Positions 53,318-60,429 of a stretch of DNA of 64,000 nucleotides are shown piece by piece. The stretch comes from Pseudomonas cerasi. GTDB taxonomy: Bacteria > Pseudomonadota > Gammaproteobacteria > Pseudomonadales > Pseudomonadaceae. Below the pieces are notes generated by a model. That model ran no database searches and was not told the origin of the DNA. It was given only the letters and a program-made list of their open reading frames with translations. Made by a program: the position numbers and the translations under genes. The stretch is from contig NZ_LT222319.1 in NCBI RefSeq assembly GCF_900074915.1, forward strand, positions 5,201,501 through 5,265,500, in the 5' to 3' direction. Position 1 is the stretch's first letter. The number at the start of each line of letters is the position of its first letter.

Positions 53318-54763
53318 TCAGTCTGTCACAAGCTTCGGCAAGCGCTGTTCCAGCACCTGGTGCAGCGCGCTCTGCGTCGGCCAGTTGCGCATGAAGCGAG
53401 CCCGGTCTCGGGCGTAGGCCGCGGCGAATGACGATTGCGAGCTGTGCTGCTGCATGGCGTCAAGGTCGATCATCGCCCAGCGATCGATGTGCCAGAACAG
53501 GTTATGCCCCTTGAAATCGCCATGGCTGATACGCGCCTGGATAAGCTGCGCGAAAAGCCGGTCCAGCGCCAACAGTTCGACCTCTGGTGCATCACCACTT
53601 TCCACATAGGGAGCGAAGCGTTCGATGATGTCCGGCCCATCGATGAACTCGGTCACCAGCCAGGCCTTGCTGCGTAAGCCGAGAAAGCGCTTTTCCTGCA
53701 CTGCCAGCGGTTTGGGTGTGGCAATGCCAAGGAACATCAACCGGTTGCCTTCGCGCCATGAATGCCAGGCTCGGCTGGGGCGCCAGAAGCGCTTGAGCCA
53801 GTGGCTGAAATTCTTGATGTTGTAGCGTTTGATGACCAGTTGACGACCATTGACCTCAACCCGCCCAACACTCGCCGCGCCACCGGTCTTGTACAGATGA
53901 CCCTTGTCGAGCAAGGCATCCGCCTGACTCAGCACCGGCAGCATCGCAGGCTCTTCCTCGCGGCGAATGGCGCGGAACACCGAAGCGCTGTCCTCGACAC
54001 TGAACAGACTGCAGTCGCGCACGGTCTTGCTCATGAAGTCCTTGAGCCGCCAGCTGCGCACTTTGTCGATCTGCTTTTGCAGCGCTTCCATCGGCAAACC
54101 ATGCTCGGCATTGCTCAACAGGTAATGCACCAGCAGCTCTTCGGTGAAAGGTTCGAAAGACCTGGGCAACTGGGCAAAAAACACACCGAGGTTTTCCAGC
54201 ACTTTTTGCCGGGACAACGGCGTGCCAGCCTGTTCAGCACGAATCCCGGCGCCATCGATCAAATACAGCTGCCCGTTGTGGCGCAGCAGGTTGTCCAGGT
54301 GCAGGTCTTCCTGCCACAGGCCTTTAGCGTGCTGCCGGGCAATGGCCGACAGCGCGTCGCCGAGCACCGCTTGCTGCTCGTCTGCCAACGGTGGCAGGTG
54401 CTGAACAGCGTTCCAGGCATCGCCCAGGCTCGGTGCCTGTTCCAGAAACTCGAACAACAGCCAGCCACCCTCGCCGTCCTGCAAACCGTCGGCCAGCAGC
54501 AGTGGTGTGGTCAGGCCCTGTTCGGCAAGCAGCCGTACCCCGGCCAGCTCACGCTGAAAGTGTCGGGCCGCCTTGTCGCCCACCAGCAATTTTGCCAGCA
54601 CCGTTCGGCCTCGCCAGACACCGGCCCCGACATAGCGCTGCCCCGGCAATACGCGCAGCAGGGTCAGCAATTGCAGTTCAGCCGGTCCGGCAGCATCGGC
54701 CAGCGTCAGGCTCATCGGCAACTCGGGGGTACGTCCAGCGGTCTTGAGCTCAGACAAACGCAT
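53318..54763 (-). CDS. Tandem kinase-domain LPS core protein (PA5006 type)
   Basis: A 481-residue protein with two successive InaA/WaaP-like kinase domains. The first has the loop Q-E-D-L-H-L-D-N and Y-L-I-D-G-A-G; the second has H-G-D-F-K-G-H-N and A-M-I-D-L-D-A. Both retain the catalytic and metal-binding Asp and Asn, although the first loop has Gln for the usual His. The ATG at 54763 sits in TGATG with the wapQ stop; a TTG at 54766 is unlikely. It is last in the waaF-waaC-waaG-waaP-wapP-wapQ chain. The acceptor on the core is not known. Confidence 0.8.
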   Translation of the reverse strand: MRLSELKTAGRTPELPMSLTLADAAGPAELQLLTLLRVLPGQRYVGAGVWRGRTVLAKLLVGDKAARHFQRELAGVRLLAEQGLTTPLLLADGLQDGEGGWLLFEFLEQAPSLGDAWNAVQHLPPLADEQQAVLGDALSAIARQHAKGLWQEDLHLDNLLRHNGQLYLIDGAGIRAEQAGTPLSRQKVLENLGVFFAQLPRSFEPFTEELLVHYLLSNAEHGLPMEALQKQIDKVRSWRLKDFMSKTVRDCSLFSVEDSASVFRAIRREEEPAMLPVLSQADALLDKGHLYKTGGAASVGRVEVNGRQLVIKRYNIKNFSHWLKRFWRPSRAWHSWREGNRLMFLGIATPKPLAVQEKRFLGLRSKAWLVTEFIDGPDIIERFAPYVESGDAPEVELLALDRLFAQLIQARISHGDFKGHNLFWHIDRWAMIDLDAMQQHSSQSSFAAAYARDRARFMRNWPTQSALHQVLEQRLPKLVTD

Positions 54764-55542
54764 CAACGGGTCTCTTTATCATCGCGGTGTTGAATGTCTC
54801 GTTTGTGAGCGCCGCGCTTGCCCAGACGCGCACTCCAGGCGTCAACCAGCAGGCTGTTCGGCGTAGCTTGCAGATAAGCCGCCAGCAGCTCGCGCCGATC
54901 CGCCTCATTCCACATCGGCGCGCGGCGCAGCAGAGGTTCGAGGTCGCGGGCAAGGTCACGCTTGCCGAAGATCACCGGGCGGGTTTTTTCCAGGTCGATC
55001 AATTGCGCCTGATACCCCGTACCGGCTGCCTGAAGAAAAATATGCTTGGGATAGAAGCAGCCATGCACCTGTCCGGCGCCGTGCAGCGTGCGCGCCAGCT
55101 GCCCGCAGGCGTGCAGTATTGCCAGACGCTGAGCGGCCTCCATCTGGTTCCACTGCTGCAACAGTTCGTCGAGATCGGTCCAGCCGTCCAGCGCACGCGT
55201 CATCAGGATCGCCCGGCGCTCGCCGTCGACCTTGCGCTCGCCATAGAACACCGCTTGCAGTGCCGGAATCCCCAGCTTGCGATAGCGACTGATGTTACGA
55301 AACTCGCGCGAGAACGACGGTTCGCCAAACGGATGATGCAACGTGTGAGTCAGGTAATTGCTCTGACGCTTGAGGTAAAAACCCTGACCGTCCAGATCGA
55401 GGCGGAACACACTGCTCCAGCCGCCGCGCCCGGTATTGGGCTCATCGACCGCATCGAGTCTGATGTTCCAAAGCGATTCAAAATCAGCCAGTTTGTGACG
55501 CGCCAGTAAAGGCTGGTCGGCACTGGCAATAAAAACGCTCAT
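54763..55542 (-). CDS. wapQ: LPS core kinase-like protein WapQ
   Basis: A 259-residue InaA-family kinase-like protein (G-R-G-G-W-S-S-V-F-R-L; K-R-Q-S-N-Y). Where WaaP has H-R-D-C-Y-I-C-H it reads H-G-C-F-Y-P-K-H, so the catalytic Asp is replaced by Cys, while the later L-I-D-L-E-K-T motif is present. It may be an unusual kinase or a pseudokinase partner. It overlaps wapP by 4 bp (ATGA) and couples to the next gene by TGATG. It corresponds to PA5007. Confidence 0.85.
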   Translation of the reverse strand: MSVFIASADQPLLARHKLADFESLWNIRLDAVDEPNTGRGGWSSVFRLDLDGQGFYLKRQSNYLTHTLHHPFGEPSFSREFRNISRYRKLGIPALQAVFYGERKVDGERRAILMTRALDGWTDLDELLQQWNQMEAAQRLAILHACGQLARTLHGAGQVHGCFYPKHIFLQAAGTGYQAQLIDLEKTRPVIFGKRDLARDLEPLLRRAPMWNEADRRELLAAYLQATPNSLLVDAWSARLGKRGAHKRDIQHRDDKETR

Positions 55543-56273
55543 TCACGGCCCTCGAAAAAGCTGACGATATGTCGGATACGTTTTTTGTCGGAGGCGTTCA
55601 AACGCGTTCGCTGGCGGTATTGCAGGTAGAAGCGCAGGCGCTGGGTGGCCGACAAGTGATACTTGGCGACCTTGTCCAGGCAGGCCAGATCCTTGGTGAT
55701 CCGATAGCGCAGCATGAAGCTCCACCAGAATGCGCCGTTGGGGCAATCGATGAAAAACAGCTTGCCTTCGTTATCGACCAACAGGTTGCGCCATTTCAAA
55801 TCATTATGTGTGAAATGGTTGTCGTGCATGATCCGGGTGAAGGCAGCCAGCTGGCGGCTGATCGCGTCGACCCAGTGGCGGTCGGTCAGTCGCGGATCCT
55901 TGCGTTGCGCCAGTGCCGACAAGTCTTCGGTGTTCGGCAAGCCACGCGTGATCAGTGCGCCGCGATCATACGCCGCGCCGTTTCGCTCCAGCCCCCAGGC
56001 CACCACCTCTGCGGTCGGAATCCCCCATTTGGCGAAGCGCTTGAGGTTCTGCCATTCGGACTTGACCCTCGGCCTGCCCATATAGCGGCGCAGACCCTTG
56101 CCCGCACCCACGTAGCGCTTGACGTAGTAGTAGACACCGGCGCGCTCGACGCGAATGACGTCGGACAGCGGGTCGCGGGTCAACTGCTGGCCCTGCAGGG
56201 CAAACACGGCGTCCAGGCTACCGAATTCCGGCTCCAGGAAAGCGTACTCGGGCTCGAGCTTCCAGCCCGCCAT
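55539..56273 (-). CDS. wapP: LPS core heptose kinase WapP
   Basis: A 244-residue kinase with a complete catalytic loop T-H-N-D-L-K-W-R-N and metal motif F-F-I-D-C-P-N. It belongs to the WapP/RfaY-like group that phosphorylates inner-core heptose in the cytoplasm. Its ATG shares a base with the waaP stop (TGATG). It corresponds to PA5008. Confidence 0.9.
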   Translation of the reverse strand: MAGWKLEPEYAFLEPEFGSLDAVFALQGQQLTRDPLSDVIRVERAGVYYYVKRYVGAGKGLRRYMGRPRVKSEWQNLKRFAKWGIPTAEVVAWGLERNGAAYDRGALITRGLPNTEDLSALAQRKDPRLTDRHWVDAISRQLAAFTRIMHDNHFTHNDLKWRNLLVDNEGKLFFIDCPNGAFWWSFMLRYRITKDLACLDKVAKYHLSATQRLRFYLQYRQRTRLNASDKKRIRHIVSFFEGRE

Positions 56274-57079
56274 CAGAGTACATCTCCGTAGCGCACTTTG
56301 CGCTGATACAACTTGTCGGCTTTTTTATCCAGCCAGGTCAGCAATGCCGCTTCCTTGAGCAGGATTTCGCGCAACGGCTTCTGGAAATAGCCCTGGAGAA
56401 AACGCAGTTTGTCGCGGCGGGTCAGGCCAGTGTCCAGCGCCGAAAAGTACAGCGCGGCCAGGTCCTTGTTACGCCAGCGCGGCGTGATCGCACGGCGGGT
56501 CTGGGCACGGTGCAGGTCGATGACCGACAGTTTGAAATAGTCAGCGGTCACCGGCTTGTCGGTGTGCAACAGAAAATGGCAGATGTAGCAGTCGCGATGA
56601 TTGACGCCTGCGCGGTGCATCATGCCGACCATGCGGGCGACTTCGGTAATGAAGGCTCTCTTCAGACGCGGCTCGGGCGGCTCGTTGCGCCAGTTGAGGC
56701 TGACATCTTCGAGGCTGGTGGTCGGTGCCAGTTCTTCGGTGACGATGAACGAGTGCTGCGCGGCGGGGTTGCTGCCACGTTCACCATAGGCCACGGCCGT
56801 CATGGTCGGGACGCCGACTTCATGCAGACGCTCGATGGCGTCCCACTCCTTGCCCGCGCCAAGTACCGGCAGCTTGGCGGTTGCCAGGTTCTTGGCGATC
56901 TCGCCCCAGCCAATGCCGCGGTGGATCTTGACGAAGTAACCGCGCCCGTCGACCTCGGTGCGCAGCGTGCGGCGCCCTTCCAGTTCACGGTAGACCTCGC
57001 CGCTCAGGCCTTCGACCTCGACGAACGCATCGCGCCCCGCCCACAGGCTCTTGAACGGCTCAGCAAGGAACAGCTTCAT
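56273..57079 (-). CDS. waaP: LPS core heptose(I) kinase WaaP
   Basis: A 268-residue kinase that phosphorylates the first heptose, a step essential for outer-membrane assembly in P. aeruginosa. The loop N-H-R-D-C-Y-I-C-H-F and metal motif V-I-D-L-H-R-A are intact, as is the N-terminal F-V-K-I-H-R-G. The start is the ATG at 57079, coupled to the waaG stop as TGATG; the longer frame to 57172 lies inside waaG. Length equals the family norm. Confidence 0.95.
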   Translation of the reverse strand: MKLFLAEPFKSLWAGRDAFVEVEGLSGEVYRELEGRRTLRTEVDGRGYFVKIHRGIGWGEIAKNLATAKLPVLGAGKEWDAIERLHEVGVPTMTAVAYGERGSNPAAQHSFIVTEELAPTTSLEDVSLNWRNEPPEPRLKRAFITEVARMVGMMHRAGVNHRDCYICHFLLHTDKPVTADYFKLSVIDLHRAQTRRAITPRWRNKDLAALYFSALDTGLTRRDKLRFLQGYFQKPLREILLKEAALLTWLDKKADKLYQRKVRYGDVL

Positions 57080-58200
57080 CAATAGTGCTCCGCCAGAATC
57101 ACATCCGCAGCGTGTTGCGGCATGCTGTAAAGGTCCGCCGTGTCGGCAAAGGTCAGGCCATTGCGCGACCACGCGCTGCGTGCGGCACCGTCCTCAAGCA
57201 TGTCCGACAGGTAGCGATTGAGCTGCGCCTGCTCGAACGGCTCGTCCAGCACCCGCCCGCAATCGGCCTCGGCTATATAGTGAGCGTAACCACAGACCGC
57301 GCTGACCAGGACCGGCAAACCGGCAACCAGCGCTTCGAGCAGCACGGTCCCAGTGTTTTCGTTGTAGGCCGGATGAATCAGCAGGTCGGCGCCCAGCAGA
57401 AAACGCGGAATATCGCTGCGCCCTTTCATGAAGGTCACCTGATCACCCAGGCCGAGCGCCGCGCTCTGCAATTGGAATACTTTGGGGTCGTCCTGACCGA
57501 TTACAAACAGCCGCGTGCGTTTCTTGAGCTCGGCGGGCAGAGCCGCGAGTGCCTTCAGGCTGCGATCCACGCCCTTGGTCTTGAAACCGGAGCCGATCTG
57601 CACCAATAGCAGGTCATCGTCGGCCAGGCCGAATTCCTTGCGAAAGCCTGCACGAATGTCAGGGGCATCCGGCGGCGCGCGGCGATCCTGGGAAATCCCC
57701 GGCGGCAGCAAATGGAAGCGCGACGGCGGGGTGTCGTAATGCTTGATGAACAGCGGCTGCTGCACTTCGGAAATCATCAACACCTGAGTTTTCAAGTCTT
57801 TGGCGAACACCGCGCGCTCGTAGTCAGCAAAGTGGCGATAACGGCCCCACTTGCGATACAGCGGGCTGCGCAGGTTCTGCGCCTTGTCCTCGAAGCAGCC
57901 GTCGGCGGCGTAATACACATCCAGACCGGGCATCTTGTTGAAACCGATCAGGCGGTCCACCGGGCGTTTGGCCAGGTCCGCCTCCATCCAGGCGCTGAGC
58001 TTTTCATTGCGCCGATGATTGAAGAACGCCTTGACCGGCGCCACCAGCACCTCGAAACCGGGTGGCACATCGCCTTCCCAGATCAGGGTATACACACGGA
58101 TCTGATGGCCGCGCTGCTGGCACTCCAGCGCGATGCGCATGAAGTCGCGTTGCAGGCCGCCGAACGGGAAGTATTTGTAGAGTACAAAAGCCAGTTGCAT
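57079..58200 (-). CDS. waaG: LPS core glycosyltransferase WaaG
   Basis: A 373-residue GT4 enzyme of GT-B fold adding the first outer-core hexose to heptose II. The N-terminal K-Y-F-P-F-G-G-L-Q-R-D is the WaaG signature, and the C-terminal donor site reads P-A-Y-N-E-N-T-G-T-V-L-L-E-A. The ATG at 58200 shares a base with the waaC stop. In P. aeruginosa the sugar added here is galactosamine. Confidence 0.95.
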   Translation of the reverse strand: MQLAFVLYKYFPFGGLQRDFMRIALECQQRGHQIRVYTLIWEGDVPPGFEVLVAPVKAFFNHRRNEKLSAWMEADLAKRPVDRLIGFNKMPGLDVYYAADGCFEDKAQNLRSPLYRKWGRYRHFADYERAVFAKDLKTQVLMISEVQQPLFIKHYDTPPSRFHLLPPGISQDRRAPPDAPDIRAGFRKEFGLADDDLLLVQIGSGFKTKGVDRSLKALAALPAELKKRTRLFVIGQDDPKVFQLQSAALGLGDQVTFMKGRSDIPRFLLGADLLIHPAYNENTGTVLLEALVAGLPVLVSAVCGYAHYIAEADCGRVLDEPFEQAQLNRYLSDMLEDGAARSAWSRNGLTFADTADLYSMPQHAADVILAEHY

Positions 58201-59264
58201 CAGCCAGGTTCCTTTGCCAGCAACAGCGCGCCCAATTGGCTCGCTACTCGCTCGGGATTCAAGCGAGTGAAGCACATCGGCCACTCGCGCTTAAGGTCGA
58301 ACCGGCGCTGATCGTCGGCGGTCGGTTGGTACGTGCATTTCTTTTGCAGGCACGGCGTGCAGCCCGGGTAGTCGCTGGCCAGATGCACCTGCGACTTGCC
58401 GTAGGCCCCGGTCAGGCCCGGATTGGTCGGGCCGAACAGGGAAATGGTCGGCACATCCAGTGCAGCGGCCAGGTGCCCGATGCCGGTGTCTACCGCGACG
58501 CACGCCTGCGCGCTGGCCAGCACCCGCGCAACGCCTGCCAGATTGAGCTTTGGCAGCACGTGAGCACTGCTCAGACCCTCGGCAATGCGCTCGGCGCGGG
58601 CCTTCTCTGCCGGGTTGCCCCACGGCAACTGCACTTGCAGGCCGCGTGCTGCCATCAATTCGGCCAGCTGTCGCCAGTACAGCTCAGGCCAGTGCTTGGT
58701 GTCCCAGGTCGTGCCATGCAGGAACAGCACGAACGGGGCCTGCAAATTGTCATCCAGAGTCGCCAGGGGCTTGAGACCGTAATCGCCCATGCCGGACGGC
58801 TGTGAATAACCCAGTGCCTGAGCGAACAACTGGCGCAACCGTTCGACCGCATGCTGCCCGCGTGCCACTGGAAAAGCGCGATCATAAAAGCGACTGGCGA
58901 CCGGCTCGCGTGCCGAATCGCGGTCCAGACCGGCCACCGGTGCATCGACATAGCGTGTCAGCCAGGCACTTTTGAACAAGCCCTGCGCATCGATCACCAG
59001 ATCATAGCGCTGTTCGCGCACCTGCTGTTTGAAGCGCCGCCATTCCCCGGACCTGAAGGTTTGCCAGAGGTGCTTGCGCCAGCGGCGAATCGCCACCGGG
59101 ATCACCCTGTCGACCGCCGGATGCCAGGCGGGAATCTCCGCGAAGCCCTCCTCGACCACCCAGTCGAAGCGAATGCCGGGCAACGCACGCGCCGCATCGG
59201 TCAGCGCGGGCAAGGCATGAATCACATCACCCAGTGAAGACGTCTTGATCAGCAGTACCCGCAA
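58200..59264 (-). CDS. waaC: LPS heptosyltransferase I
   Basis: A 354-residue GT9 enzyme that adds the first heptose to Kdo. It begins M-R-V-L-L-I-K-T-S-S-L-G-D with the catalytic Asp13, and the donor-site half shows D-T-G-I-G-H-L-A-A-A. It follows waaF with a 2-bp gap. It uses ADP-heptose made by HldE. Confidence 0.96.
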   Translation of the reverse strand: MRVLLIKTSSLGDVIHALPALTDAARALPGIRFDWVVEEGFAEIPAWHPAVDRVIPVAIRRWRKHLWQTFRSGEWRRFKQQVREQRYDLVIDAQGLFKSAWLTRYVDAPVAGLDRDSAREPVASRFYDRAFPVARGQHAVERLRQLFAQALGYSQPSGMGDYGLKPLATLDDNLQAPFVLFLHGTTWDTKHWPELYWRQLAELMAARGLQVQLPWGNPAEKARAERIAEGLSSAHVLPKLNLAGVARVLASAQACVAVDTGIGHLAAALDVPTISLFGPTNPGLTGAYGKSQVHLASDYPGCTPCLQKKCTYQPTADDQRRFDLKREWPMCFTRLNPERVASQLGALLLAKEPG

Positions 59265-59266
59265 AA

Positions 59267-60301
59267 TCAGGCAACCTCCACCGGCGTGCTACTCAGGCGG
59301 CTCAGCGCCTGAGTCACGGCGTCCGGCTCAAGCAGACGCATGCAGTTGTAATGGCCGAAACGGCAGGTGCGCTCAAAGCACGGGCTGCACTCGATGCCCA
59401 GACGCACCACCTCGACTGCGTCGGCCAGCGGCGGCGTGAAGCCCGGCGAGGTCGAACCGTAGACAGCCACCAGCGGACGGTTCAGCGCTGCGGCCACGTG
59501 CATCAGGCCGGAATCGTTGGACACCACGGCATCGGCGCACGACAGCAGGTCAATGGCTTCGGCCAGCGAGGTCTCGCCACTGAGGTTGACGGACTCCTCG
59601 CGCAGGCCGGGAATCAGCTCCTGACGAATGCTCTCACCGACCGGGTGATCTTTTTTCGAGCCGAACAGCCAGACCTGCCAGCCTTCGCGAATGCTCGCGT
59701 CGGCGACCTGTGCGTAATGCTCGGCGGGCCAGCGCTTGGACTCACCGAACTCCGCGCCGGGGCATAGCGCCAATACCGGGCGATCCAGGGTCAGACCGAA
59801 TTTGCTCAGTGCGGCATCACGCGTGGTCGGGTCGATACGCAGGCTCGGCCGCGGGTAAGGACGCGGCAACTCGGTGCCCTTGTCGAAGGCCAGGGCCATG
59901 AAACGTTCGATCATCAGCGGGTAGCGCTGCTTGTCGAGGGTCCGCACGTCGTTGAGCAGGCCGTAGCGGAACTCGCCGCGCCAGCCGGTACGTTTCGGAA
60001 TGCCGGCGAAAAACGGCACCAGCGCGGATTTCAGCGAATTGGGCAGCAGGATAGCCTGATCGTATTGGCCGGCCAGAGACTTGCCGATCCGGCGACGGGT
60101 CGCCAGTTCCAGGGCACCGTGCCCTAGCGGAAAACTCAGCGCAGCGCGAACCTCCGGCATGCGCTCCAGTATCGGACGGCTCCATTCAGGGGCCAGCACG
60201 TCGATTTCGCACTCGGGATGACGCTGTTTCAGACACTGGAACAGCGTTTGTGCCATCACCATGTCACCGACCCAGCTAGGCCCAACGATCAGAATTTTCA
60301 T
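59267..60301 (-). CDS. waaF: LPS heptosyltransferase II
   Basis: A 344-residue GT9 enzyme that adds the second heptose. It begins M-K-I-L-I-V-G-P-S-W-V-G-D, and the donor half has N-D-S-G-L-M-H-V-A-A-A. It is the first gene of the waaF-waaC-waaG-waaP-wapP-wapQ-double kinase operon. In PAO1 ilvE lies just upstream; here only 128 bp without a gene separates it from glnE, holding no clear terminator. Confidence 0.96.
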   Translation of the reverse strand: MKILIVGPSWVGDMVMAQTLFQCLKQRHPECEIDVLAPEWSRPILERMPEVRAALSFPLGHGALELATRRRIGKSLAGQYDQAILLPNSLKSALVPFFAGIPKRTGWRGEFRYGLLNDVRTLDKQRYPLMIERFMALAFDKGTELPRPYPRPSLRIDPTTRDAALSKFGLTLDRPVLALCPGAEFGESKRWPAEHYAQVADASIREGWQVWLFGSKKDHPVGESIRQELIPGLREESVNLSGETSLAEAIDLLSCADAVVSNDSGLMHVAAALNRPLVAVYGSTSPGFTPPLADAVEVVRLGIECSPCFERTCRFGHYNCMRLLEPDAVTQALSRLSSTPVEVA

Positions 60302-60429
60302 GTTCTATCCAAAAACGACCAGAAACGATCAGGGAGGCCGATCAGACTGCGTGACATTCCCACACAACCTGTCGCCTCCCTGTCATAGCTTTATAGAGTG
60401 TTGCAGTGGAATGTGGCGTGCCGTGAGGC

